From: Diphasiastrum complanatum
Lineage: Eukaryota; Streptophyta; Lycopodiopsida; Lycopodiales; Lycopodiaceae
DNA length: 64,000 nt
Assembly: GCA_029204225.1 (NCBI GenBank)
Contig: CM055112.1
Coordinates: 44,649,634 to 44,713,633 of the forward strand
Direction: 5' to 3'
Part shown: positions 45,732 through 57,509 of the stretch, piece after piece
Position numbering within the stretch: the stretch's first letter is position 1
Layout: every line of letters starts with the position of its first letter
Notes under the pieces: model-generated
Told to the model about the DNA's origin: nothing
Databases searched by the model: none
The model's input: only the letters and a program-made list of their open reading frames with translations
Translations under genes and position numbers: made by a program

Positions 45732-46647
45732 ATGGATCATGAGCACATAACTCTCTTGTCACTCCCCCCCAGCCCATTTGCGATGAGTGTGAAGATGGCT
45801 TTGGCAGAGAAAGGGATCAAGTATGAGGTGTTCGAGGAAGAAGCTGCCACTTTCCCTGTTGTGAAGACTGATCTTCTGCTTCGCTCTAATCCTGTTCACA
45901 AGCAAGTGCCCGTGCTCATTCACCGTGGCTTGCCTGTTGCAGAATCGCTTGTCATTCTGGAATACATCGAACAAACTTGGCCAGCTTCAGATGAGCTTGA
46001 TCTTAGAAAAGCGCTTCTTCCTCAGTCTCCTTATGAACGATCCGTGGCTCAATTTTGGGCAGATTTTTGCAATAAAAAGGTACTACCTTAATTTCATCAT
46101 CAGAGCTACGGGGCAACAAAACAAATCTGCGTTTTTATTCTAGCAATGTATAGATCGTACATTTGGAGCTACAGTATTATAATAGTCTAACAGTTAATTA
46201 GCTGATCGATGTTTCACGAATTAGCTCCACTGAATATGACCAGCGTTTTCATTAGTTTTTTTTCCTGTTATATTGCAGTTCTGGGAAACGAGTTTGCTGA
46301 TTATGAAAAAGCTAGATGGTGAGCAAATTCAAGCATGGAATGATACAGCTCAATTATACATCACTCTGGATAGAGAAATGAGCAAACTTCCGTATGGGAA
46401 ACCCTTCTTTTTTGGGGAGCATCTAACCATTCCGGATCTAGTCCTGGCTCCTCTGGTATCATGGATAACAGTTTATGAAGGTCTTGCAAACCGCAAGTTC
46501 CCTGATGCTAAGGAATGCCCAAGATTGGCCGAGTGGTTAGATGCCATCAGCATGCATCCGAATGTGAAATGCTCCATTGCCGATCCGAGGATGCTGTTGG
46601 ACAACGCCATTCGCTTTCAGCAGCGGCTGCGAGACAAAGCTATCTAA
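45732..46647 (+). CDS. Tau-class glutathione S-transferase, two exons
   Basis: Exon 1 is 45,732-46,079 (116 codons) and exon 2 is 46,279-46,647 (122 codons plus stop). The intron 46,080-46,278 has GT...TTGCAG ends and phase 0, giving 238 residues, normal for plant tau GSTs. The thioredoxin-fold half has LLSLPPSPF (catalytic Ser probably residue 14), NPVHKQVPVLIH (cis-Pro 60) and ESLVILEYIE (Glu71-Ser72, glutathione binding). The intron falls after FWADFCNKK, where tau genes usually have it. The helical half includes FFFGEHLTIPDLVLAPL (an N-capping-box-like segment). The enzyme should conjugate glutathione to electrophiles in the cytosol. The start is the ATG that begins the conserved fold; earlier in-frame sequence is only the GAA-rich leader. 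SPFAMSVK has Ser where many tau GSTs have Arg. Splicing is predicted, not shown. Confidence 0.92.
46080..46278 (+). other. GST intron
   Basis: A 199-bp intron, GTACTA...TATTGCAG, AT-rich with in-frame stops; removing it joins the two GST halves in frame. Confidence 0.9.
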
Positions 46648-47018
46648 GCAAAAATGAACAAGAGGGAGCAGGCAAACGCGGAGAGTTTGTTCTGACATTT
46701 CAATTTCCACTACGAATTACTAGTTTGTGGATGCAAAATTCTTTAATAATCATGCAATTTCATGATTATGAATATATGCAATTATTGTGAATTTTATGTG
46801 CTGAATTAGACACGACTAAATTTTGTTGTGCTGTCAGCACTGATTTATGTACTTGATTTTCATAATGTGAAAACCATTGATACTTGGATAGTAAGTGTTG
46901 CTTGGTGTCATGAGTTTTAGATTGTTTGTCAATATTCCAAAAAGTAAGTGACTTAAACCCATACTCGGCTCCATAATGTCCGATGCATGAAATATTCTCA
47001 TATAAGTCATGCTTGCTC

Positions 47019-47630
47019 TTTGATGAAGAGTGCTTTGTCATCTCCACCATCTTTCAATGAAAGTCTGTTGATCCTCAACATCTTGTTTTCTTGCCTACTT
47101 TCTTCGGCAATGAGAACACCTTGCAATGTCTCCAAGGATGGAAGTTCCTCCCTGACAGCATAAGTCTGCACAATATTGTCATACTCATCTCTAAGTCCAT
47201 TAAGAGCATCTCCAATACCAGCTAACTCTTGATGAAGACCCTTTACTCTCATCACATATGATGAAGCACTCTCATCTACTCTCAGATAACTTAGAAAGAT
47301 TTGGTTTCTAAGTGTAAGGAATCTAGAAGTATTCTTGATTTCATAGATTGTTTTTAGAGTATCCCAAGCTTTCTTGGAAGTGGTGCATGTACTGATCTCT
47401 CTTAACACTTCATTGGTTACATTCATTTTTATAAAACGAAGGGCAGTTCTGGTTCTTTTGTGAAATGCTGCAGCTTCATTAGGTGCAGCAGGTTCTTCTT
47501 CAGCTCCACTCACAATGTCCATTACATCCTATAGAATCAGCAATGATTACATTCTAATCTTCCACATTGCATAATTGGAAGATGTTAATCTCTCGTTGTG
47601 CTCCAAGATATGTGAACCAGATGTAGACAT
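47019..47630 (-). pseudogene. Copia gag, family L3
   Basis: From an ATG at 47,630 the minus strand reads MSTSGSHILEHNERLTSSNY, then meets two stops (TAA at 47,547-47,549 and TAG near 47,531). From MDIVSGAEEEPAAP it is open to the arm-A junction: RFIKMNVTNEVLREISTCTT, KKAWDTLKTIYE, LRNQIFLSYLRVDESAS. This is the alpha-helical copia gag; its zinc knuckle and all of pol are cut off at 47,018. Leader, primer site and LTR follow upstream. Confidence 0.9.
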
Positions 47631-48356
47631 CTTCTCTATGAGAAATCCAAGTAATGACAAAGATGGAATTGAAAGATGTTGCTTGCTATCTCAACCTAGG
47701 ATATAATACTGATGATGGTGATCCAACCTATGAAATTTAGCAATAGAATGTGAGAACAAACTCTCAACACAGAAAATCAATCTACTTTGAATTTGGATCT
47801 TGCTTCAATCACAAAAATGAAGCACATGCAAGTAAGAAGTCTATCTGTCCCACGAGTTTCAAAGAACAGAAAAACTCTCTAGGAACTTACTTTCAACTCA
47901 AACACAGTAATTTGTGTGAAATGAAAAGTCTAAGACATCATAATACCCACTTCTATCCTTGATTGACAGTGAAAATTGATGAAATTGGTGAAAAGAACTA
48001 ATGTGTGCTCACTTTCGCATATTCCACGAGTTGAGTACTCTCTCAGACTATCTGATTGCCTAAAACTCTTCTAAAAACAAATCAAATTGATTTAGAAACT
48101 TGAGCAACACATTCTACTCTTCAATACCTATCCAACAAGCTATAAAACATCAAATTTGGATCATTCCTTGAGAAGTAGCATTCAATTAATGATGGCTGAT
48201 TTCACACGTGTGAGCTCTTTGTCCGTATAGGGCTTTGCTGAAGCAGATCAGACTCATTTTGATCCACTTATGATCCACAGATGGCTTGTTTCTCAACGAG
48301 TTTCAAATCTGAGTACCTACAAGCAAAAGCACTATTGTTTAGCTTCAAAGGATGAA
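47631..48356 (-). other. Leader of the L3 copia element
   Basis: Non-coding, between gag and primer site; the palindrome TTTCACACGTGTGA is at 48,200-48,213 with GTCCGTAT at 48,221-48,228. Partly shared with 24,841-25,242. Confidence 0.75.
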
Positions 48357-49004
48357 GCTCTGATACCATGTGAAGTTTTTAGCATGTGTGAACTTCACCA
48401 CACACCTTACAGGATCTTACTGAGGTGTTGTGATTGCACAAGATTGATCAGAGAACAGATCACTTGAAAAATCTATGGCAAGAGCACAATGGCATACATC
48501 TGACTGAAAATTCTAACTTCTCACTATGAGGAATGAATGTCAGAAATAATTCTAAGTGTTCAGTATGGAAAAAACAGGCTGCTCTAAGGTAGAGAGAGAA
48601 AATCAATGCTAGAACACCCGAGTAGAGAGAGAATGAGTCCAAAACACCAAAATCTCATTATTTACAATGTAGAAAAACGTGTCAAGATTTTTCTACATCA
48701 AAGAGACTCGAATTCCTACAGTGGAGTTGCATGGAAAGTCCACTTAACTTAGTTAACTTAACTACCCAGGATTTATATGTGTAATTGCATGCATGGATAT
48801 CGCATGTACTACATGTCAACTCATAAAACTGCCTAGACATGTGTAGATCACAGAAACCACTTTGCATGTTGCATGCACTGATTGCATTTGGCTTGCATGC
48901 ATATTGAATGAATTGCATGCTATGTAAACTTTTGCATGTCATCAAATTTGAATCTACCTAACTCAAACTCGACCTATTCTAGAAGGTTATGTGCTCAATT
49001 CACA
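48357..49004 (-). repeat. Primer site and 5' LTR, family L3
   Basis: The primer site complement is at 48,357-48,368. The LTR 48,369-49,004 (636 bp) is bounded by TGTGAA and TTCACA. It is the most complete L3 LTR here; truncated relatives are at 25,255-25,714, 60,990-61,451 and 63,117-63,350. The outer end is chosen from the short terminal inverted repeat and is less secure than the inner end. Confidence 0.78.
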
Positions 49005-49098
49005 TACCTTTATGTAAGACATAGATTACAATGGAAATAATCATGGTCATGGCCCCAAAACTCGAGATAGGAAGATAATATTTTACTAATCTTCACAG

Positions 49099-49299
49099 TC
49101 TCAACAAGAAGCCAAGAAAATGCTATCCGCGATCGGCATGGATTACAAGAGGATTCATAAATGTCCCAATGATTGCATCTTATATCGAGATGAGTTTGAA
49201 GAGGCAAGCATGTGTCCATGCTGTGGGGAACACCGCTATATTGAGATGAGTTTGAGGAGGCAAGCATGTGTCCATGTTGTTTGTTGTCGCGACAGGTGA
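49099..49299 (+). pseudogene. CACTA (En/Spm) transposase fragment
   Basis: The plus-strand frame reads SQQEAKKMLSAIGMDYKRIH, then KCPNDCILYRDEFEEASMCP and CCGEHRY, the conserved Y-IH-CPNDCILY...CP-CG block of TNP2-type CACTA transposases. The last part is a 56-bp tandem duplication (units at 49,181 and 49,237) that throws the second copy out of frame before a stop at 49,297. Everything else of the transposase is missing. Confidence 0.83.
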
Positions 49300-49351
49300 A
49301 TGCGGATGGATGTGGAAGGTGGTTCATTTGCGAGGGTGAGGAACCCCGTCT

Positions 49352-49565
49352 GTTGAGACGTGATAGAATCTCGTCAGTTGAGATGTGAACGAGTCCTCTA
49401 GTTGAGAATTGAGCAATGTGCTCCGGTTGAAATTCAACATAGTGCGTCAGTTGAGACTGACACTGGCTGTCGGTTGAGATTTGCTGTGGGTTGAGAATTG
49501 ACAGAGTGTGTCAGTTGAGATTTGATAGATTACTTCGGTTGAGAATTGAAGCGTGAGGGGACGGG
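49352..49565. repeat. GTTGAGA minisatellite
   Basis: About nine imperfect units of 17-25 bp, each starting GTTGAGA (or GTTGAAA) followed by a variable half such as TTTGATAGATTACTTCG. Right flank 49,566-49,650 has no recognised content. Confidence 0.85.
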
Positions 49566-49650
49566 AGGAGTGTGAGCTTGTGTTGAAGGAAAGCTAGGGT
49601 TGTTAGTGCGTTTTGCTAACAAGGAGGTAGCCAACGGATTTGCGAGTGTA

Positions 49651-49857
49651 TTAGTGCATGTATTTGGGCAATGATGTAGCCATTGATGTGGCTCTGTCTA
49701 GTTCGCAGTAACTCATATGTGTGGAAAGGTTGGGAGTTTTAAGAACATTGTGAAGATATCTTTGTTGAGTGATGTAAATCATTCGATTTGCTTTGGCTTT
49801 GTGGATTTGAATTTTAAGACAGAAGTGAGCTTCGTCCAGATCAGCAATGTCGAATTC
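49651..49857 (-). pseudogene. Copia RT scrap fused to the LINE breakpoint
   Basis: The minus strand reads EFDIADLDEAHFCLKIQIHK, then MIYITQQRYLHNVLK, the segment just after the catalytic loop of copia RT (normally FEM-DLGE---FLGI). It is joined in frame to inverted LINE sequence at about 49,860, which is also the inner boundary of inverted repeat B. Confidence 0.85.
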
Positions 49858-49860
49858 TAA

Positions 49861-51947
49861 AAAAAGTCCGGAGTAGGGAGAAAAGTCTGCAGCAGATAAG
49901 AAGGACGCTGGATAAAGCAAGACGTCAAGATGCCAAACGCGACCTAAGTGTTGCCCAACCGAGGAAGCAGATCTGAATGAGCAACATCCTCCTGGAGAGC
50001 CTCACCAAGAAAAGCAAAGTTGAAGAAAGCAGACCCAAAAGGAATACCCAGAACTCGAATGCCATTCGAAGGAGCGAGGAAACCTTGAGGAGGAAGAAAG
50101 TTCAGGGGAAGACCTGCTGGAGACCATACTAAACACTTGCGGGGTTGAATAGACAAACCAAGAGAAGCCAGCTGCTCATAGAAATGATGAAATGCGAGGA
50201 GCACCGTAGGAGCATGACCAACAATATGAGTGTCATCAACAACCGAAAAAAATAAGCAAGAGGGAAAGGTCTCTACAGAAGTTCGAAGTGCACAAAAATG
50301 AGTTAGAGCGAAAATAGGACCAGCCAAAGGATCACCTTGACGAGTACCTGCTACAGACTGGATAGTGGAAAGATCCCCAGAGCGCACATGGTGACTGTAA
50401 AAGAGAGGAGTCTCAGTAGCATAGAAAAACCGCACAAATGGGATAAGCTGAGCCAACTGACCACCAGCCGTGCGTAGCTCCTAAAAGAAAGCAGCTCTAG
50501 AAACAGAGTTAAAAGCATTGGAAACATCCACTTGGAGAACAACCCAGTTAGGATGGAAATCAAGGGTGGTACGCAAACCATGAATGACAGCTTCACAGCC
50601 GCTAGGAGTAGAGACGCCAAACTGATGAGGGGAGATAAAAGAGGCAAAATCTGTTGAAACTGAAAACTGATAGAACAACTAACAAGACGGAGGAGGACTT
50701 CACCAATAGTGATGGGACGGACGCCATCCGAGGCTTTAGACATGGCGATCAAACGAGACGCAGACAAAAGATTACCGACAGAAGAAGGAATGTGACCAGA
50801 GGCGATAAAAGAGCAGACCTAAAAGAGTTGAACAAGGCCACTAGCAGAGTCCTCAGGTGGAAAGCAATCACGAAGGTGTTCATAGACCAAACCGGAGGGA
50901 CCACCAACAGCAAGACGAGGACTACGATGGAAGGCACGACAGAAAGAATCACGATCAAGCACCAAGTCAACATCAGACACAAAGTCCTCCACAAACAAGG
51001 GAAGAATGCCTTCAAAAGCAGGATGCAGAGCTTGGAGAGCAGCAACAGTATCAGCAGAAGAGGGAGCGGGTGTGAGAGGAGCTAAAGCTCGAGTTGCATG
51101 AGAATACTCACCAACTTGCCCAAGATGTAGGGTGCGACGAAGGCGACGGTGGAGAGGTGGGGCGCCTTTAGGATGAGAGTCCTGCGAGTTGCGAGCAACA
51201 AGTGCCTGACAGCGTGCAAAGTGTTCATCATGAAGCGTTTCCCAGTCTTCTGATAGAAAGCGACGAAGGCGAGCACGAGTTTCTCTATGACCAGCATTCC
51301 CATCCCTCGGAGGAAGCACTAGACACCCAAGGGGAAAAAGAAGAAATAGATGCCAAGCCGCAATGTTGAAGGGGTCAATAGCCAAGTGATCAAGCGGAAG
51401 GCGCATAGCAACTTGAGTTTCTCGACGGAGAGCGAGGGAAATATGAAAGTAGAGCCTTGGACGAGGGAAGCCCAAGTGAAAATCTTCGAGGACGTCAAGG
51501 GAAGAAATCCTAGACCAAGCTGAAGTAGAGGGTGAATGGGGTGCAGAAAGAGGAGGGTGATCTTGAGACGACTGAAGCAGTGCATGACAAAAATGATGGT
51601 GATGGGCAAGACGTCTCCTAGGAGAGAAGAAACGACCACAAGCATGGCACGGAACTCGTTCAGGGGGTTGAGAAGGCAATGCAACAATGGTCAAAGGAGG
51701 CTCACAACCAAGCGAGGGGGCAACAATGCCATGGGAAGAGGTGGGCGAAGGAGGAACAGAGGGCGTTGTGACAAGCGAGGAGCCCAGCACAGCTTGACGT
51801 GAACGAGGAGGGGAGTCAGGAGGGGGAGATACAGTTGAAGCAGGTCGTTTGAGACTGAGAGGACGAAGCAGGGAGATGTCCAAAGCCATGAGAACAATTG
51901 TACAAAGGGAACCCTGCAATGGACCACCTCACCAACTGAATCGAGAT

Positions 51948-52003
<56 letters not shown>

Positions 52004-52150
52004 ATTTTTCTTCACACGGAATGCCGTTAACCCCGATGGAGCCGTCGGCCGTTGTAAACCTTTTGCAATAGATTCCGTAGAACTTGCCCAAACAAAAGCG
52101 CCCACCAAAACTCTACAAACCTTCACTCTCTGCTGCAAAGCTTCGCTCAC
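49861..52150 (-). pseudogene. RLE-type LINE, 5' half (right arm)
   Basis: Minus strand from ATG 51,889 (MALDISLLRPLSLKRPAST). It is open without shift to the TAG at 50,819, the same stop as in the left copy, giving 356 codons with the zinc finger CHACGRFFSPRRRLAHHHH-like and a domain ending VYEHLRDCFPPEDSASGLVQ. RT follows in shifting frames: ASDGVRPITIGE, DVSNAFNSVSR, GTRQGDPLAGPIFAL, SVVDDTHIVG (ending near 50,210), and the thumb to 49,861, where it is cut off. The nuclease end is missing. The 5' leader extends past a (TA)n tract to about 52,150. Confidence 0.78.
51954..52001. repeat. (TA)n microsatellite in the LINE leader
   Basis: About 24 TA units. The left arm has an A-rich AAAATAAAATAAAA sequence instead at 33,910-33,945. 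Confidence 0.97.
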
Positions 52151-53690
52151 TAAGAGCTAAACTAATCACTGGTGTAGCAAAAAACTGATCGCTAGTCTGG
52201 CAACCAACTGAACGCTTGAGTAGCATGTGCTTGGTAATCTGGTGCGCACTGCTACTTTACTGTTGTAACCTTAGAACTCGTTGACTTCTACCCCACTGGA
52301 ACTGTTGATGGTGCACTTGTTTACAACCTGCAAACGTGTCTAATTACTTCCTAAAAGCAGTCGTACTTTTCAATGGCTATAATATTTCCCTAAAACTTTA
52401 CCACAACCAAAAGAACTGCAAAATCACATGTGCATTCCTACTGCCTCAAGACAACGTTGATAGGAAAGCAGCAGAAATTCAGACTGGACGACTTGCTGGC
52501 TGCCCAAAAAACACTAAGAAACACTCTGATATGGCTGCAGCGAGTCACGATTTTCTGCCCAATCTCTTCGCTGCTCCTACTGAACCTATCCCAGAGCGGA
52601 AATTTGCCTCAGATCACCACAATTGCACCTCACTGCCTCAGATGCTTTCCCAGTTAGTGGAAAGATCTGATTGCTACTTGCTTTTCTTAAATAGGCTCTC
52701 TCTCCTTCCAACTATACCCTGCTTTTTGCATAGTTCCTATCATTGATCAATGGAAGCTAAAGATTTTCACTAGAATTCTACCTTTAACACCTTCTACCAC
52801 AAAAATTTTGAATTCCTGCCAGGTGGCGAACTCCTACATTGTCACATAAAATATGAACGAGAGAGAGCGAGTGTCAAATTTTCAAATTCACATCCTGTCA
52901 TAAGAAGCTTGCGTTTTTCTTCCAAGTTTCTAGGCTACTTTTTATTTCTTAACGATTGATTTTCAGACCTTTGAATTTCAGGTGTAAAATGCTAGCCATG
53001 GGTATAACGCCAGGCATGCTGATCTTGCTACAAGATTCCTACACCAATTCAGAGAGGCCCGAAGTAGAGAGACGATTCGATTCGAGGTGACTCGAACATG
53101 TCCTTTAAGTATTAGATAACGGGCCAACATGGCCCGTTGTGAAAAATTGAAAGGCCCTGGGCGAGCCCGGAGCCTGTGGCCATGTAAATTTTTGTTATGG
53201 TCAGCTGCTACAGTTTATTAACAAAAAACAGGATGCTTAATATGCCAAAATCTGTCTTACTATTTTTTGTAAGGCAGCTTTGAAGGGCATAAATTCTTAA
53301 ACTTTCAAAATGAAAGGTAGCGTTTCACGAGAGAGGAGCGTGAATGTAAAAGTCATCTTTTATGCAAAACCAAGCCAATAAAAGTAATCTTTTGCCTGCC
53401 TGCCTTCTCAGTATCTGCATCGAAAATGAGCACCGCAGGTTCTGTTGTCCTCGTTGGATTTCCTAATGCAGCTTGTGGATACCTCATGATCCAGCAAAGC
53501 ATTGTATCATCAGGTGAAAGAACCTGTAAAATGATTCTTTGAATCTGCACTCTGATCTGCAACATTACCAAATTCAGAAGACAAGAGAATGTTCGCAGTA
53601 AAATGATTCTTTGAATATGCCCTCTGATCTCCAACATTGTGATTAGTTGCTTTTGGGATGGTGATTAGTACCATTTCCAAACAAGATTTG
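52151..53690. other. Right-arm-specific segment
   Basis: Has no counterpart in the left arm. Frames such as 52,336-52,746 plus resemble nothing known. A degenerate relative of the hairpin MITE (AACGGGCCAACATGGCCCGTT, GGGCGAGCCC) lies at about 53,112-53,180. Confidence 0.55.
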
Positions 53691-53699
53691 CAGACATTG

Positions 53700-53930
53700 T
53701 GGTACTCATTTTGGTAGTCTGCGCACATTCTCGTTTTGGTAATCTGCTCATTTTCTCAACACATTCTCGTTTTGGTAATGTGCTCATTCTCTCAACAAGA
53801 CCTACGCTACTCGTTTTGGTAATCGCTGCTCGTTTTGGTAATTTGCGCACATTCTCGTCTTCTGAATTTGGTTTCTGGTAATCTGTGCACATTCGATTGT
53901 CTTCTGAATTTGGTTTTTGGTAGTTGAGAA
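53700..53930. repeat. CTCGTTTTGGTAAT minisatellite (right arm)
   Basis: About seven units containing CTCGTTTTGGTAAT and NTGCNCA, mirrored at 33,716-33,870 with fewer units. Some units alternate with CTTCTGAATTTGGTTT. Apparent coding frames here are products of the repeat. Confidence 0.85.
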
Positions 53931-53987
53931 TCATCGTGACTGAAGGCGAGCATGGTTCATGGCGAGAGATGGAGACGGCAACTAATC

Positions 53988-54135
53988 ATAACGTCAGTTA
54001 ACAAGCCTGAAGGGCCCGTCAAGACAAATTGAAGGGCCCTTGAAATTGAAGGGCCCTTGCAATTTGTCATAACGGGCCCTTCAGGCCCATTATCTAATAC
54101 ATAATAGGCCATGCTGGCCCGTTACCTGACGTTAT
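53988..54135. mobile_element. Hairpin-forming MITE (right arm)
   Basis: 148 bp with ends ATAACGTCAGTTAAC and GTTACCTGACGTTAT (14 of 15 bases complementary). Inside, GCCTGAAGGGCCCGT...ACAAATTG-AAGGGCCC is followed by its near-perfect complement, so most of the element can fold into one hairpin. It has no coding capacity. Flanking TA could be part of a TA target duplication. Confidence 0.75.
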
Positions 54136-54399
54136 TAGGAGGGCTGGTACGGTATACAATTAAACCGTATTTATGTGTATATGATGCGCCAACGCAATGC
54201 ACCTTCTCTTGACCCTTGCGTTGTGGCCATATTTGTGTGTTTTTCTCATCTCGTCTCGTCCTACTGCTCATCTCGTTCGTCTATGGATGGACGACGACAA
54301 GCAGAGGGCAGAGCTGTGGAGGAGAGTGTCTGCATTGTGGGTTCTCGGTGTTCGATCTGTAGGCAATTCGGCAGCCATTTTGTCGTCTGAGTCATCACT

Positions 54400-55902
54400 C
54401 GACTCAAGTGGTAAGTGAACATCTTGATCCAAGTGTTCATCATCTACTCCCTCTATCGATCTCTAACAATCTTGATTTGATTGGTCTCTAGCATGTACAG
54501 CCTGTAGTATGATGAGTGTACATCATAGCCAACAAGGAATCCTTGTTCGACTTTATCATCCAGCTTCTTCCACTTCTTATATGGTATGTGTACATATGCT
54601 ACACATCCGAATATGAGAATATGAGCTAGACTCGGCTTGTTCTTCCACCATACTTCATGTGGGGTGGTATTTGGAATACTAGATATGCCTAGTCAGTTTT
54701 GCAAATAGTTGGCTATGGCTACTACTTCAGCCCATAATATTTTTGATGTTTTGGAGTAAGCCATCATGGATCTTGCGGCGAGTAAGCCATCATGGATCTT
54801 GCGGCTTCCATGTGTGTGCGGTTCCTTCTTTCGGCCACACTATTGTGTCACACTATTGTCTACTATTGCATGTCCCTTCTTATGACATTGTACACATTGA
54901 ATGTTTGGATTTAACCAACATGTGTCAATGGTATGTCCATCTCGTCTGCATCTAACATAGAACTTCTTGTCACCACCTTGCAATTTATGCTTGGTAGGTG
55001 CTTTTGATCTTCTTTCTTTGTCTGCATCCTTCAACTGATTGTGGTCGGATGTTCGAGACGACTCTCTCTCTCTCTTAGTGTTAGGATTCTTCTGGCACTG
55101 ATCTTTGTTGCCATATAGAGCTTGATCAGACTCTTGTCTCTGTTATCGTAGTGATCTCTTTTTTCTACCTCCTCTGTGATCTCGGCTACTACCTTCTCAA
55201 GAGTCATAGCAAGATCCTTTGCTAACATAGTGTGTGGTGTCGTCTGGAATGATCTTGGCAGTGCGCACAATAGATACATCAGTTGCTTCTCCTATGAGAC
55301 TACATGATCCATGCCAGCATTGTGCAAAGAAAGAAAGAGGTTCTTCATCTTTCTAATGAATGTTGTGAGCTATTTACCATCCCAGCGTAGGTATGTGAGT
55401 TGATCATCCAAATGCATGATTTGGTTTCGAATCTTGCTATCAACGTAGCCCATAGTCCTCGTGCATTTCTGATTGATGAAAGATTCAGCATGATGTTGTC
55501 TTCGATGGAAGAGAAGATGATGTCCACTACCTTATCATTTTTCTCGTTCCATTTATGAAGATCCTTGCCGGTGTTTATTGGATTTTCTTCAGTCCCATCC
55601 ACCCAGGGCCAAAGTGCTTTGCCTCTGCTCTGTGTACAAACACAGAGAGTCAGGTAATTGTCTAAAGCTCTGTGTACAAACAAAGAGAGTGAAACCCCAG
55701 CACTACTGTGTTTTGTAAATAAAAGGCAGGGATCCGAAGGCCACTGCCTGCATGAACCTTCGTTCACAGAACTTTTAAAAACTATATTGCAGCCATCCTC
55801 AGGAATTGAACAAGCAAGAACCATTCTTCCTTGGCAACCAGTTTTAAGATTTGCAAAAGTATAAGCAAAAACCATGAGGAAACAACCCAAAAAACCTAAC
55901 AC
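54400..55902 (-). pseudogene. Copia gag-pol remnant, family L5 (right arm)
   Basis: The mirror of 30,814-33,370. Gag (55,902-55,345, then 55,279-55,031) and the double zinc knuckle (YVRCRRDGHTIDTC, CVQCHKKGHAIVD) are followed at about 54,865 by a deletion of about 1016 bp relative to the left arm, removing protease and most of integrase. Stop-filled integrase-tail text goes on to about 54,400. A 26-bp tandem duplication lies at 54,755-54,805 (AGTAAGCCATCATGGATCTT). Confidence 0.87.
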
Positions 55903-57509
55903 CCATAAGAGTCAATCCCGCTGCCAAGTGAAGCAAGCTTTTCAATAATTCCGCCCTTATCCAGAGAAAGAATCTTAAAGCATAAACAGATGAATCTTCA
56001 ACAAAGTGGGGCTGATTTCATGCTCCCACGCTTGCAATCCTAAAGCCCGATGACCCACAAACACTAATGCATTGCAATTGGAGGAAGGAATGCATGAAGT
56101 TATTGTATTAGAGACATTGCGCGAATATGGCCGACCAAAAGTGGCCAGTAAACCTTGGATTGAGATTTTCACAATGTCCCTTGGTATCTATAAAGTCTAA
56201 ACAGACGCTATACAACTACTTGAGCAAAATTAGATGCAATTTTAGCCGTCATTACCCAAATTAACATAGCCGATTGGGTAAGATGGCCAGTCATTACCAA
56301 AATTCCACTAACATGTTTATTCATCCGGGGTAATTTTACCATGATCTAAGTCCTCTCTCTGATTGATCAAGTATATCCTAGAGTCTGAGTTATGATTTGC
56401 CAATCCCAACTCTCCAGATTCCCAAGACCATACCATATCATAAGAGTGCATCACAATTTTTAAAAGACACATGAGTTGTTCCAAAAGGTCCTTTCCATCT
56501 GGAAAGTTTCAGACTTTTTCAGCTCACATACGGTGCCTATAAAAGGTTTGTAATCCAAAAAACGGTCTTACTTTAGCCATGGCACAAAGTGTCATTCCAA
56601 AGTTAGGGTCCAATCTAGAATACGTCTAGAATTTACTCTTAAGTTCTAATCTAGAATAGCTTAAGATTTACCTGAATCTCAATACATGAAGTTCTAACTT
56701 TTGGCAACCAACAACTATCCAACTCTCTTGAGTCTTCCGAGATAACATTCTATTCTTTTCGATCGGGAAAAGAAAAGGCCAAAAGTTCACGTGTATTCTA
56801 TGCACATAGACCTTTAAATGAATCCAAACTTGACCCATAAAGGTTGCGACTTATAAGCAATACATTTCAACAATAATATCCATAAGTAAGATCATATTGT
56901 TGATTCAAAACAACTACCTCAGAAGTAGTGCTTCTGACTCAGTTAGTTGTATCGAATTTAGAAAATATTTAAATGTCTAGGTGTGGTACCAAAACACCAC
57001 ATTTAATTTGATTCTAAAGCAATTCTAGGTCAGTAAGCAATTTTCAATGAGAAATTACTATAACCTAGCGAGAAATTGTCTCTACACAATTCTCATCAAT
57101 ATGCTTATGTTTTAACGGCTAGTTTGTGCATGCAAATAAATTTAGTCCATGGAATCCTTTGTAGATCCACAAGATGTAAAAGTTTGTACAAAAGGTTTAT
57201 GATCACACAAAGATTCACTACATAACATATCTCTACAAATATCACCTAATCTGTACACAATACTTTCTTAACCAAGAATCCTGTAACTCGATTATCCTCT
57301 AAGAGAGAATATTTCTCAAAGAGTGCTATTCCACAACCAAAATCTCAACTGGAGATTATCTCAAAAGAATATATTGCTAGCATGAATTTCCTTCCTTACA
57401 TCAACCCATGGATCTCAGTCGTCACTAAGATCAGATTGATTACCACCAACAAGGAATAGGTTTCAACAAACCATCTTTTTGCAACAGAATTCCATAGTTC
57501 TGACACAAA
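55903..57509. other. Spacer without a recognised gene (right arm)
   Basis: The mirror of 29,216-30,813. No frame of interest. Confidence 0.5.

Noticed and set aside
52336-52746. 136-codon frame in the right-arm-specific segment
   Set aside because: No recognisable domain, absent from the other arm, and composition typical of non-coding DNA.
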